From NCBI RefSeq assembly GCF_000092245.1, contig NC_014166.1, positions 1,488,001 through 1,552,000 on the forward strand: 64,000 nt of DNA, in the 5' to 3' direction. Position 1 is the stretch's first letter. Each line of letters opens with the position of its first letter. The notes beneath the pieces are model-generated. The model was not told the DNA's origin. It did no database searches and saw only the letters and a program-made list of their open reading frames with translations. Made by a program: the position numbers and the translations under genes. This DNA is from Arcobacter nitrofigilis DSM 7299. Its GTDB lineage: Bacteria; Campylobacterota; Campylobacteria; Campylobacterales; Arcobacteraceae. This document shows positions 15,001 through 20,984 of this stretch, piece by piece.

Positions 15001-18000
15001 CTAAAATCAACAATATAAATGATTTAGCTAATAGTATATTAATGCCAAATCCAAAATCAGTAATTTTAGGCTTCCAAGAAGATACAGGTACTTCAGACGC
15101 AGATCAAATAACAAATAAAGGAATAATTGAAGTATCAAACTTAGAAAATGGTGCTATTTGGGAGTATAGCCTAGATGGAGGGCTTACTTGGACTCAAGGA
15201 GTAGGAACAAGCTTTACCTTAGCAGAGGGTAAATATTTAGATGGAACAGTACAAGTAAAACAAATAGATGTTTTAGGGAATGAGAGTAAAGCTACAATTT
15301 TAGCAGAAACAATAGTAGATATAGATGCACCAACATTTGAAGCAAATAATATAGTAATAACAAGTAGTGTAGAGTCAATTACAATTCCATTAAACCTTGA
15401 AGAAGATATAAATAATCTTTCAAGTGTAACAATAGCAATAAATGGAAAAGTGTATAAAGATTTGCCAATAGATGAAAATGGGAATGTAGTCTTAACAGGA
15501 AAAAATTCTGAGACATTAAAAGAGGCTTTTACTTTAAATGATATTAGTAAACAAATAGAAATAACATTAATAGATAAAGCAGGAAATAAAACAACTATTA
15601 CAAAAGATATAGTTTTAGTTGAGAATGAGAATAATATTTCAACAATCCAAGGGACAGAAGCGAAAGATTATATCTATGGAGATGATGGAGTAGAAGATTA
15701 TATAACAGCAGGAAGTGGAGATGATGAAATCACAGGAGGAGTTGGAAGAGACTACTTTGTATATAGTTCAGTAAATGATGGGAATGATGTAATAAAAGAC
15801 TTTGAAGTAGGTACAGATAGATTAGACTTAAGAGAGTTTATAAGTAATTATAAACCAAGTAATGGATTAAGTAGTTATATAAGTTATGAGAATGAAAATG
15901 GAGATGTAGTTTTAACCATCGATAAAGATGGAGACTCTTCAACAACAGATGATCTTATTACAGTAAGGTTAGAAGGTGTAACAATTTCTAGCTTAGATGA
16001 ATTAGCTGGAAGTATACTTATGCCAGAGTTAGACGATGTAGTATTAGATTTCCAAGAAGATACAGGTAGTTCAGATACAGATAAGATAACAAGTAATGGA
16101 ATAATTGAAGTATCAGCTCTAGAAGATGGGGCTACTTGGGAGTATAGCTTAGATGGAGGAAATAGTTGGACTCAAGGAGAAGGAACAAGCTTTACCTTAG
16201 CAGAGGGTAAATACTTAGCTGGAACAGTACAAGTAAAACAAATAGATAGCTCAGGGAATGAGAGTAAAATTACTACTTTAGAAGAAACAATAATAGATGC
16301 AGAAGCACCAATATTTGAAGCAAATAATATAGTAATAACAAGTAGTGTAGAGTCAATTACAATTCCATTAAACCTTGAAGAAGATATAAATAATCTTTCA
16401 AGTGTAACAATAAATATAGATGGGATTGAATATACAAACTTGCCAATAGATGAAAATGGAAATGTAGTCTTAACAGGAGAAGATTCTAAAACACTAAAAG
16501 ACGCCTTTACTTTAGATGATACTAGTAATAAAACAATAGATATAACAGTAATAGATAAAGCAGGGAATGAAACAACTATTACAAAAGATATAGTTTTAGT
16601 TGAGAATGAGAATAATACTTCAACAATCCAAGGGACAGAAGCGAAAGATTATATCTATGGAGATGATGGAGTAGAAGATTCTATAACAGCAGAAAGTGGA
16701 GATGATGTAATCACAGGAGGAGTTGGAAAAGATTACTTTGTATATACATCAGTAAATGATGGTAATGATGTGATAAAAGACTTTGAAGTAGGTACAGATA
16801 GATTAGACTTAAGTAATTTTATTAGTAACTATAAACCAAGTAATGAATTAAGTAATGAATTAAGTAAATATATAAGTTATGAGAATGTAAATGGAGATGT
16901 AGTTTTAACCATCGATAAAGATGGAGACTCTTTAACAACAGATGATATTATTACAGTAAGGTTAGAAGGTGTAACAATTTCTAGCTTAGATGAATTAGCT
17001 GGAAGTATACTTATGCCAGAAGTAGATGATGTAGTATTAAATTTCCAAGAAGATACAGGTAGTTCAGATACAGATAAGATAACAAGTAATGGAATAATTG
17101 AAGTATCAGCTCTAGAAGATGGGGCTACTTGGGAGTATAGCTTAGATGGAGGAAATAGTTGGACTCAAGGAGTAGGAACAAGCTTTACTTTAGCAGAGGG
17201 TAAATACTTAGCTGGAACAGTACAAGTAAAACAAATAGATAGCTCAGGGAATGAGAGTACAGTTACTAGTTTAGAAGAAACAATAATAGATGCAGAAGCA
17301 CCAATATTTGAAGCAAATAATATAGTAATAACAAGTAGTGTAGAGTCAATTACAATTCCATTAAACCTTGAAGAAGATATAAATAATCTTTCAAGTGTAA
17401 CAATAAATATAGATGGGATTGAATATACAGACTTGCCAATAGATGAAAATGGGAATGTAGTATTAACAGGAGAAGATTCTAAAACACTAAAAGAAGCCTT
17501 TACTTTAGATGATATTAGTAATAAAACAATGGAAATAACAGTAATAGATAAAGCAGGGAATGAAACAACTATTACAAAAGATATAGTTTTAGTAGAGAAT
17601 GAAAATATTGTAACTAAGTTAGAAGCAAATGAGAGTACAACTGGAAATGATGCAGGAACAAAAATAACAACATTAAGTGATGGAAGTTATGTAATTACAT
17701 ATTATGGAAGAAGTGGAACAGTTGATTCTGGGGATAGATCAATTTATGTACAAAGATTTAATCCAGATGGAACAAAAGCTGGTGAGCAAGTAAAATTAGA
17801 AGCAACAGATGATTCTGGAAATGTAATTACAGGTAAAAATGATCAAACTCCAGAAATCACAAGTTTAAGTGATGGAGGATATGTAGTCACATATTATGGG
17901 GGCGATGAAGATGGAGATGAATCAATATATGTACAAAAATTTAATGCAGATGGAACAAAAGTTGGAGAACAGGTAAAACTAGAAGCAATTGGGAATACAA

Positions 18001-19442
18001 CTGGAAAAGATTATAGTGAGGGAATTACAAGTTTACTTAATGGAGAATATGTAGTTGCATATTCTGGGAAAGATGGAACAGGGAATTCTGGTGATTATTC
18101 AATCTATGTACAAAAGTTCAATGCAGATGGAACAAAAGATGGTGAGCAAGTAAAACTAGAAGCAACTGGGAATATAGATGGGGATGATTTCAATCCACGA
18201 ATTACAACACTAAGTAATGGAAGTTATATAGTTACATATTATGGAATAGATGAAAATGGAGATTATTCAATTTATGTGCAAAAATTCAATGCAGATGGAA
18301 CAACAGCAGGGGGACAAGTAAAACTAGAAGCAACAGGAGTAGAGAATAAAGCTGATATAAATCCACAAATCACAAGTTTAAGTGATGGAGGATATGTAGT
18401 TACATATGAGGGGATAGATGAAGATGGAGATTCTTCAATTTATGTACAAAAATTCAATGCAGATGGAACAACAGCAGGGAATCAAGTAAAACTAGAAGCA
18501 ATTGGGAATACAACTGGAGAAGATGAGAAAGCACAAATTACAAGCTTAAATGATGGAAGTTATATAGTTATATATTCTGGGCGAGATAGTGATAATGACT
18601 TTTCGATTTATATACAAAAGTTCAATGTAGATGGAACAAAAGCAGGTGAACAAGTAAAACTAGAAGCAACAGATGATTCTGGAAATGTAATTACAACAGA
18701 TAGTGATGTACGTCCACAAATCACAAGCTTAACTGATGGAGGATATGTAGTTACATATGAAGGAAATGATGAAAATGGAGATAGATCAATCTATGTACAA
18801 AAGTTCAATGCAGATGGAATAAAAGCTGGTGAGCAAGTAAAACTAGAAGCAATAGGTGTTACAGATGGAGTTGATGAAAGTCCGGAAGTAACAGCCTTAG
18901 AAGATGGAGGATATGTAGTTACCTTTACAGGAAAAGAGACAGCAGGAGGAGAGAGTTCAATCTATGTACAAAGATTCGATGCCACAGGAAAAAAAGTAGA
19001 TAATATTTCAACAATCCAAGGGACAGAAGCAAAAGATTATATCTATGGAGATGATGGACTAGAAGATTATATAACAGCTGGAAGTGGAGATGATGTAATC
19101 ACAGGAGGAGTTGGAATAGATATCTTTATATATACATCAATAAACGATGGGAATGATGTTATAAAAGATTTTGAAATAGGTACAGATAGACTAGATTTAA
19201 GAGAGTTTTTAGATTTTGAAGAAGGTGATGACTTATCTGAATATATAGTTATAGACAAGTTTATAAAACAAGAGGATGAGGAGGTGACAAACAATCTATT
19301 ATTGACCATAGATAAAGATGGAGACTCTTCAACAACAAATGATATCATAAATATAACTTTGGAAAATGTTGGTGAGATTAGTAATGAAGATAATAATGAT
19401 TTATTAAACTATCTTAATACTTCTTCTTTACAGGTGATATAA
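1..19442 (+). CDS. Giant repetitive type I-secreted adhesin (5'-partial)
   Basis: The reading frame is open from the first complete codon (position 3), so the true start lies upstream. About 6,480 codons are visible. In order they encode: ~90-residue Ig-like repeats (to ~1235), a Big_5-like Ig domain (~1240-1560) plus an unrelated segment (to ~1920), more Ig-like repeats (to ~3770), and then alternating blocks. The blocks are tandem 50-60-residue repeats with cores such as SDGGYVVTY and SIYVQKFNADGT (resembling beta-propeller blades), modules with a GSGDDxITGG glycine-rich motif plus YFVYSSxNDGNDVIKDFE, and paired Ig domains. The last module ends at the stop and should carry the type I secretion signal. 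The protein is very acidic and almost free of cysteine, as known for RTX/BapA/LapA-type surface adhesins. An outer-membrane export gene follows with no gap. An adhesion or biofilm role is inferred from family; the ligand is unknown. Confidence 0.93.
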   Translation, partial: TTDGTTWIDGTGTSFTLEDGTYADVQIKQIDIAGNESEVVSLGTVVVDTTVPDKLVAELTADTGISTSDKITNNGEIQVTNLKVGSTWKYSIDNGTTWIDGVDSKFTLEEGVYADVQVKEIDKDGIESEVVSLGAVTVDATAPNKLVANLIADTGTSTSDKITSNGEIEVTGIEAGSTWQYTTDGTTWIEGTGESFTLEEGEYSNVQIRQTDAAGNESEIENLGTVIVDATAPNKLVANLTADTGISTSDKITSNGEIEVTGIEAGAVWQYTTDGTTWIEGTGESFTLEDGTYVDVQIKQIDIAGNESEVISLGAVVVDTTAPDKLVANLTADTGISTSDKITNNGEIQVTGIEAGSIWEYTTNGVDWIEGTGESFTLEEGEYSNVQIRQTDAAGNESEIENLGTIIVDKTVAQSIIKTEGTIDTTSNLEMKFDEEITLGISGRITIYNKADDSVFEVLDLANVNGTMAVNNNTLIINPTNNLIAGNEYYIKIENGVVIDKAGNKSIGIDDNISWIFNAGETTSSINFNEGLYDNSYMNSELKENNTYAVNGKITTTNSNTNVEDLEITSMKFISSTGEEITVELTDIVYGTDSSEWSLNLESNKGNFDDNEKYTIEVTITNTISGESSISKLNFLTDFSVGKLEVSYVNTGIDTDNITNNGVISISNLEVGASWEYSIDGGVTWVQGIGKSFTLEEGVYEDNAIQVKQIDKAGNESEVVNLGAIEINTTAPDKLVAELTADTGNSDSDKITNNGEIEITGIEAGSTWQYTTDGTTWIEGTGTSFTLEEGEYSNVQIRQTDAAGNESEIENLGTVIVDKTVLKVSATNPVNGKVEVTGIEVGSTWQYTTDGTTWIDGTGESFTLEDGTYADVQIRQIDIAGNESEVISLGAVTVDTTAPDKLVANLTADTGISTSDKITNNGEIQVTGIEAGSIWEYTTNGVDWIEGTGESFTLEEGEYSNVQIRQTDAAGNESEIENLGTVIVDKIAPDKLSAELKNGVITLSDLEVGSTWQYTTNGVDWIEGTEESFTLEEGEYSNVQIKEIDKAGNESEILILGKIVIDTTPPAELTLELEDTGISNTDKITQNGEITVSNIEEGATWEYSLDGGNTWTQGEGTSFTLAEGKYLDGTVQVKQIDSSGNESTIVNLGETVIDTISPNVESNNIIVTNDIKSIKIPLNLGEDVDNISTVNLIIDGVSYEDLELDEEGNVVLTGEDSQTIKETFLSGQTTSTIQIIVIDKAGNETTTIEKEFILVENTNLLIKLEANGSTNGNDTASQITTLSDGTYVITYIGGEVGGADNSIYVQKFNADGTRFGSQTKLEATGSTDGSDTTPQVTALLDGGYVVTFSGPNNTGQPSVFVQKFNIDGTIAGSQVELEAEDTIKQPDITPEITTLSDGGYVVTYTGYDGVNNSIYIQRFSSTGGKIGEQAKIEVIDIAEEEGIEINPQITGLSDGGYTVTYQGKDSVDGDYSIYVQKYDVFGEKVGEQVKLEATGVENKADINPQITSLSDGGYAVTFSAGDAETNGDYSIYVQKFDADGKTSTQYPTKLEATDVTNAADKKPQITSLNDGSYVVTYEGEDSVSGETSIYVQKFNVDGTKAGEQVKLEGKDDSGNIITTGNDTEAQITGLSDGSYVVVYTGEETEGGETSIYVQKFNEDGTIDGEQVKLEAKDDEGNIITSGSDSSAQVTALEDGGYVVTFTGEETAGGESSIYVQRFSVTGERIDNISTIQGTDIADDIYGDDNVEDRITAGSGDDVITGGVGIDYFVYSSANDGNDVIKDFEVGTDRLDLREFISNYKPSNGLSSYISYENENGDVVLSIDKDGDSSTTDDLITVRLEGVTISSLDELAGSILMPELKEVIVSFQEDTGSSDTDKITSEGIIQVSNLEDGATWEYSLDGGNSWTQGEGTSFTLAEGKYEDGTVQVKQIDAIGNESKVTSLKETIIDAEAPIFEANNIVITSSVESITIPLNLDEDINNLSSVTINIDGIEYTDLPIDENGNVVLTGEDSKTLKDAFALDDTSSKTIDITVIDKAGNEATITKDIELVENESLESKLEADGNFGGNDKYSQIVALSNGSYVVTYVGTEVGGSESSIYVQKFNADGTRFGSQTKLEATDFAGGNDTTPQITALSDGSYVVTFSGLDNNGNTSIYVQKFTIDGEKDGTQVKLDATVVEGDDFNPQITSLNDGGYIVTYYGTDTSNNSIYIQRFSSKGEKFGDQVIVEATDIIKESDINPQITGLSDGGYTVTYQGKDSVDGDYSIYVQKYDLVGEKVGEQVKLEATGVENKADINPQITSLSDGGYAVTFSAEDAETNGDYSIYVQKFDADGKTSTQYPTKLEATDVTNAADKKPQITSLNDGSYVVTYEGEDSVSGETSIYVQKFNVDGTKAGEQVKLEGKDDSGNVITTGNDTEAQITGLSDGSYVVVYTGEETEGGETSIYVQKFNEDGTIDGEQVKLEAKDDEGNIITSGSDSSAQVTALEDGGYVVTFTGEETAGGESSIYVQRFDATGKKVDNISTIQGTEAKDYIYGDDGVEDYITAGSGDDEITGGVGRDYFVYSSVNDGNDVIKDFEVGTDRLDLREFISNYKPSNGLSSYISYENENGDVVLSIDKDGDSSTTDDLITVRLEGVTISSLDELAGSILMPDVLEVIVSFQEDTGTSDTDQITSKGIIQVSNLEDGATWEYSLDGGNSWTQGEGTSFTLAEGKYEDGTVQVKQIDAIGNESKVTSLKETIIDAEAPIFEANNIVITSSVESITIPLNLDEDINNLSSVTINIGGIEYTNLPIDENGNVVLTGEDSKTLKDAFALDDTSNKTIDITVIDKAGNEATITKDIELVENESLESKLEANGSTNGNDTASQITTLSDGTYVITYVGKEVSDGDSSIYLQRFNTDGTRFEDQIKLEAVDNQFGNDVSPQIAALSDGSYVVVFSGADDKGDTSIYVQKFNADGSKLLMPVKLEATGYIDGEDITPEITTLSDGGYVVTYTGYDGVNNSIYIQRFSSTGGKIGEQAKIEVIDIAEEEGIEINPQITGLSDGGYTVTYQGKDSVDGDYSIYVQKYDVFGEKVGEQVKLEATGVENKADINPQITSLSDGGYAVTFSAEDAETNGDYSIYVQKFDADGKTSTQYPTKLEATDVTNAADKKPQITSLNDGSYVVTYEGEDSVSGETSIYVQKFNVDGTIDGEQVKLEGKDDSGNVITTGNDTEAQITGLSDGSYVVVYTGEETEGGETSIYVQKFNEDGTIDGEQVKLEAKDDEGNIITSGSDSSAQVTALEDGGYVVTFTGEETAGGESSIYVQRFDATGKKVDNISTIQGTEAKDYIYGDDGVEDYITAGSGDDEITGGVGRDYFVYSSVNDGNDVIKDFEVGTDRLDLREFISNYKPSNGLSSYISYENENGDVVLTIDKDGDSSTTDDLITVRLEGVTISSLDELAGSILMPDVLEVIVSFQEDTGTSDTDQITSKGIIQVSNLEDGATWEYSLDGGNSWTQGEGTSFTLAEGKYEDGTVQVKQIDAIGNESKVTSLKETIIDAEAPIFEANNIVITSSVESITIPLNLDEDINNLSSVTINIGGIEYTNLPIDENGNVVLTGEDSKTLKDAFALDDTSNKTIDITVIDKAGNEATITKDIELVENENVITKIEAQENASGSDNSSQITTLSDGSYVITYYGIDGNGDNSVYVQKFNKNGTVATEEQSKLEANYAGGDDKTPQITGLNNGGYVVAYYGEESEDGDTSIYVQKFNADGSINGEQVKLEATGVLLGRDINPKITSLSDGGYVITYDGKTETDNYNVYVQKFDETGQVIGNQEVLETTVEKDNKYSEVTALDDGRYVVSYVGKNSSNVKYVNIQLFNADSTKSGDLIYLDNVITSSRPQITNLADGSFVVVYETSNGVVTQKFDGDGVQIGDSLLELDVETTSNKGSQIIALSDGGYVVVWQGRENTGDFSIYVQKVNVDGTKQEEIKLEAIDDSGNVITSKNDENPQVTALEDGSYVVTYEGIDENGDRTIYVQKFNEDGTIDGEQVKLEAKDNEGNIITSGSDSSAQVTALEDGGYVVTFTGEETAGGESSIYVQRFDATGKKVDNISTIQGTEAKDYIYGDDGVEDYITAGSGDDEITGGVGRDYFVYSSVNDGNDVIKDFEVGTDRLDLREFISNYKPSNGLSSYISYENENGDVVLTIDKDGDSSTTDDLITVRLEGVTISSLDELAGSILMPEVEDVLLGLKEDTGVSSIDKITNNSEIIVSGIIAGNTWSYSLDGGNSWTQGEGTSFTLAEGKYEDGTVQVKQIDAIGNESKVTSLKEILVDITAPTFEANNIVVTNSVDSIIIPLNIEEDINNLSSVTINIGGIEYTNLPIDENGNVVLTGEDSKTLKEAFALDDISNKTIEITVIDKAGNETAITKDIVLVENESVVTKLEAEGNTSGDDEKPQITSLSDGSYVVIYHGNEVNGENSEKSIYLQRFNIDGTKAGEQVKLEATENQNGNDLEPQITSLSDGGYAVVFKGIELEEGTSSVYVQKFNVAGDKIGEQVKLEGAKDSTGEEKEDSYPEVVALDDGGYIVVYQGIDSKENDYSIYIQRFNVNGTIVGDQVKLEPDGLTSFDDNRPQITVLSDGKYVVTYFGEEEAGGNTSVYVQMYQADGTPFGGQQKLEGIEGENGYDENPQIISLTDGGYVVVYAGQEAEAGEYSIFVVRYNNLNEKVGTQKLENSDNILGDAYSPQITGLSDGSYVVAYHGQDSGDDYSIYVQKFNVDGTIDGEQVKLEGKDDSGNVITTSNDTEAQITGLSDGGYVVTYEGIDENGDESVYVQKFDSSGAQVGEQVKLEATDDEGNVITSGADSSAQVAALENGEYVVTFTGEETAGGESSIYVQRFNAQGNRVDNISTIQGTEAKDYIYGDDGVEDKIIAGIGDDEITGGVGRDYFVYSSVNDGSDVIKDFEVGLDRLDLREFISEYKPSYGLSKYINYENVEVNGVNNVVLTIDQDGDASTTTDNIIVTLENVAKINNINDLANSILMPNPKSVILGFQEDTGTSDADQITNKGIIEVSNLENGAIWEYSLDGGLTWTQGVGTSFTLAEGKYLDGTVQVKQIDVLGNESKATILAETIVDIDAPTFEANNIVITSSVESITIPLNLEEDINNLSSVTIAINGKVYKDLPIDENGNVVLTGKNSETLKEAFTLNDISKQIEITLIDKAGNKTTITKDIVLVENENNISTIQGTEAKDYIYGDDGVEDYITAGSGDDEITGGVGRDYFVYSSVNDGNDVIKDFEVGTDRLDLREFISNYKPSNGLSSYISYENENGDVVLTIDKDGDSSTTDDLITVRLEGVTISSLDELAGSILMPELDDVVLDFQEDTGSSDTDKITSNGIIEVSALEDGATWEYSLDGGNSWTQGEGTSFTLAEGKYLAGTVQVKQIDSSGNESKITTLEETIIDAEAPIFEANNIVITSSVESITIPLNLEEDINNLSSVTINIDGIEYTNLPIDENGNVVLTGEDSKTLKDAFTLDDTSNKTIDITVIDKAGNETTITKDIVLVENENNTSTIQGTEAKDYIYGDDGVEDSITAESGDDVITGGVGKDYFVYTSVNDGNDVIKDFEVGTDRLDLSNFISNYKPSNELSNELSKYISYENVNGDVVLTIDKDGDSLTTDDIITVRLEGVTISSLDELAGSILMPEVDDVVLNFQEDTGSSDTDKITSNGIIEVSALEDGATWEYSLDGGNSWTQGVGTSFTLAEGKYLAGTVQVKQIDSSGNESTVTSLEETIIDAEAPIFEANNIVITSSVESITIPLNLEEDINNLSSVTINIDGIEYTDLPIDENGNVVLTGEDSKTLKEAFTLDDISNKTMEITVIDKAGNETTITKDIVLVENENIVTKLEANESTTGNDAGTKITTLSDGSYVITYYGRSGTVDSGDRSIYVQRFNPDGTKAGEQVKLEATDDSGNVITGKNDQTPEITSLSDGGYVVTYYGGDEDGDESIYVQKFNADGTKVGEQVKLEAIGNTTGKDYSEGITSLLNGEYVVAYSGKDGTGNSGDYSIYVQKFNADGTKDGEQVKLEATGNIDGDDFNPRITTLSNGSYIVTYYGIDENGDYSIYVQKFNADGTTAGGQVKLEATGVENKADINPQITSLSDGGYVVTYEGIDEDGDSSIYVQKFNADGTTAGNQVKLEAIGNTTGEDEKAQITSLNDGSYIVIYSGRDSDNDFSIYIQKFNVDGTKAGEQVKLEATDDSGNVITTDSDVRPQITSLTDGGYVVTYEGNDENGDRSIYVQKFNADGIKAGEQVKLEAIGVTDGVDESPEVTALEDGGYVVTFTGKETAGGESSIYVQRFDATGKKVDNISTIQGTEAKDYIYGDDGLEDYITAGSGDDVITGGVGIDIFIYTSINDGNDVIKDFEIGTDRLDLREFLDFEEGDDLSEYIVIDKFIKQEDEEVTNNLLLTIDKDGDSSTTNDIINITLENVGEISNEDNNDLLNYLNTSSLQVI
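5190..5575 (+). repeat. First of eight T1SS target-like modules in the adhesin
   Basis: This module carries one acidic glycine-rich nonapeptide-like motif (GSGDDVITGG), then YFVYSSANDGNDVIKDFE and a DRLDLREF segment. That order is typical of the C-terminal target domain of type I secretion substrates. Copies recur at about 7555-7945, 9945-10330, 12260-12650, 14640-15045, 15630-16025, 16615-17020 and 19000-19442. Only the last is at the C-terminus. The internal copies are probably Ca-binding structural spacers, but that is inference. Confidence 0.8.
5575..19442 (+). repeat. Supra-modular tandem repeats within the adhesin gene
   Basis: Module ends, marked by AGTATACTTATGCCAGA or close variants, fall near 5559, 7932, 10313, 12633, 15033, 16011 and 17003. 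Five units are therefore ~2.3-2.4 kb (the last runs to 19442) and two are ~0.98-0.99 kb. A full unit is Ig + Ig-like + propeller-like block + glycine-rich target-like module. The two short units (15.05-16.02 and 16.02-17.02 kb) lack the propeller-like block. Stretches such as ~7505-8540 and ~9890-10905 are almost identical at DNA level, which indicates recent duplication or gene conversion. Confidence 0.85.
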
Positions 19443-20654
19443 ATGAAGAAGGTATTAATATCTTTAGGACTAGCTATAAGTTTAAATGCAAGTGATAGTT
19501 GTGAGTACAATGTAAATAAAATCATTGAAGAATCATTTTTATCTCATCCGACTATGAAGATGTCAGAAGAATCAATTAAAGAGGCTGAATCCTCTTTAAA
19601 TGGAGCATTTTGGAATTATTTTCCAACTCCCTCTATTGAGTTGTCTCGAAGTAAAAAAGGTCTACAATCAGTTTATAAACTGACCCAACCTGTTTGGGCA
19701 GGTGGTAGGATAGATGCAAACTATAATAAAGCTAAATATAATAAAGAAGAAGCATATGTAACATTTGAAGAAAACAAATATAATCTTGTGGATAATATCT
19801 TAGAAGTGCTATATTCCTATGAAGCTTCTAAAGATCAAATAGAAGAATTAACTAAAGGCAAAAAAGAGTTAAATGGGTTTTTGAAAATGGTTGAAAGAAG
19901 AATAAAAGCTGGTGTTTCTTCTGATAATGATAGGGAATTAGTTATATCAAGGATATCAAAAATAAACTCAGATATAAATAGTGCAAAAAATAGTTTTAAA
20001 ACGGCAAAAATGCAATTAGAACTTCTTATGGGTAAGAAGTTAACTTGTGATATAAATATAGGAGTAAAAAAATTAGCTCATAAAGATAATATAGAGTTAA
20101 ATATAGAATCGACACTAAAGACAAATCCTAGTTTAAAAAAGTATGATAGTAAAATAAAATCAGCTAGGGAAGAAGTAAAAATAGCAAAAGCAAGTTTTTT
20201 CCCAACAGTATCAATAGTTGGAGAGCAAAGAGATGGATCAATATATAGTAATGATTCAAGTAAGAATAACTCTATTTATCTATCTTTGACAGCTAGTACT
20301 GGAGCTGGATTATCTGCATATTCAAACTATGAAAGTGCTAAAATAGAGATGAATAGAATGAAGTTCGAAAAACTTTCGAAAGAAAAAGAAGTAGAAAAAG
20401 ACTTTTTACAAAATTATAATAGTTTTATCTCTATTGAAAAAGAATTGAAGATTTTAGAATATACAGTTTCGACTACTGAGAATGTATTGGAGTCAAATAA
20501 AAGATTGTTTTTAATAGGAAAAAAACAATGGTTAAATTTAGTTGATAGTTCTAAAGAGTTGATGCAATTAAGAATTGAATATACAAACTTATTGGCTCAA
20601 TATAGAGTATTAAGTTACAAAGTTGCCCTAAAAACTGGAGAGTTGGTTAAGTAG
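19443..20654 (+). CDS. TolC-family outer membrane efflux protein (type I secretion)
   Basis: This 403-residue protein has a signal peptide (MKKVLISLGLAISLNAS) followed by long alpha-helical, heptad-rich segments and short beta-rich stretches such as FWNYFPTPSIELSRS and ASFFPTVSIVGEQRD. That is the duplicated hairpin pattern of TolC-type trimeric channels. Its ATG directly follows the adhesin stop codon, so the two are almost certainly co-transcribed and translationally coupled. It should form the outer-membrane exit duct for the adhesin, together with the HlyD-type and ABC proteins encoded on the opposite strand just downstream. At ~400 residues it is slightly shorter than E. coli TolC. The role is inferred from family and context. 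Confidence 0.9.
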   Translation: MKKVLISLGLAISLNASDSCEYNVNKIIEESFLSHPTMKMSEESIKEAESSLNGAFWNYFPTPSIELSRSKKGLQSVYKLTQPVWAGGRIDANYNKAKYNKEEAYVTFEENKYNLVDNILEVLYSYEASKDQIEELTKGKKELNGFLKMVERRIKAGVSSDNDRELVISRISKINSDINSAKNSFKTAKMQLELLMGKKLTCDINIGVKKLAHKDNIELNIESTLKTNPSLKKYDSKIKSAREEVKIAKASFFPTVSIVGEQRDGSIYSNDSSKNNSIYLSLTASTGAGLSAYSNYESAKIEMNRMKFEKLSKEKEVEKDFLQNYNSFISIEKELKILEYTVSTTENVLESNKRLFLIGKKQWLNLVDSSKELMQLRIEYTNLLAQYRVLSYKVALKTGELVK

Positions 20655-20664
20655 AAGTAATAAT

Positions 20665-20695
20665 AAGGGAATGTTAAAGATTATAGCATTCCCTT
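20665..20695 (+). terminator. Intrinsic terminator after the TolC-like gene
   Basis: A perfect 9-bp stem (AAGGGAATG / CATTCCCTT, 20665-20673 with 20687-20695) with a 13-nt loop starts 10 bp after the stop codon and is followed by TATTTTG. It sits between convergent genes and may serve both strands. Confidence 0.7.
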
Positions 20696-20706
20696 TATTT
20701 TGTAGC

Positions 20707-20865
20707 TTATTTTGGTTTAAGTACTTTTAATATTTTATTTTTATTATTTTTGTATTTATTTACTTGTGATAACATACTTTCATTTTTAAATTTAGAGCTT
20801 ATTTTGATAATGCAATAAATTAAAATCGTAATAATTAACATAATTATAAAGATTAAACTATTCAT
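20707..20865 (-). CDS. Small single-pass membrane protein (52 aa), unlisted gene
   Basis: This is a short minus-strand reading frame of 52 codons. It has an ATG at 20865 preceded by a textbook ribosome binding site (AAGGAGG, 20870-20876, 4-5 nt spacing). The protein begins MNSLIFIIMLIITILIYCII, a single hydrophobic membrane span, and continues with a Lys/Asn-rich basic tail ending in KVLKPK, probably cytoplasmic by the positive-inside rule. It lies between the convergent TolC-like and HlyD-like genes. About 95 bp upstream of its start is a box closely matching one in the promoter region of the secretion operon. A small accessory or regulator of the secretion machine is possible, but no homology was recognised. 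The Shine-Dalgarno sequence and hydrophobic profile make it a likely real gene. Confidence 0.65.
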   Translation of the reverse strand: MNSLIFIIMLIITILIYCIIKISSKFKNESMLSQVNKYKNNKNKILKVLKPK

Positions 20866-20957
20866 TTATCCCTCCTTTTTGCTTTTCTTAATTTCTTTCA
20901 ATCACTAAGTAAGTTTTAATTTATCAAGTAGTTTAAATAAAATATTATCTTTATTTT

Positions 20958-20976
20958 GTCTTAATATTGTCGTAAA
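20958..20976 (-). promoter_or_regulatory. Candidate OmpR-type operator upstream of the 52-aa gene
   Basis: GTCTTAATATTGTCGTAAA reads on the minus strand as TTTACGAC-N3-ATTAAGAC, two half-sites with starts 11 bp apart. It matches 16 of 19 positions with the sequence at 24870-24888 in the promoter region of the secretion operon. The 11-bp step is typical of sites bound by winged-helix regulators of the OmpR/PhoB family. Confidence 0.5.
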
Positions 20977-20984
20977 TAAAACTA

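Noticed and set aside
338-19348. Several minus-strand frames of 64-174 codons opposite the adhesin
   Set aside because: They are low-complexity mirror frames of the repetitive adhesin, recur identically with the repeats, and have no ribosome sites.
5190-19442. Regularly spaced direct repeats that could suggest a CRISPR or other array
   Set aside because: The repeats are in-frame protein modules of one open reading frame, with no short repeat/spacer structure.
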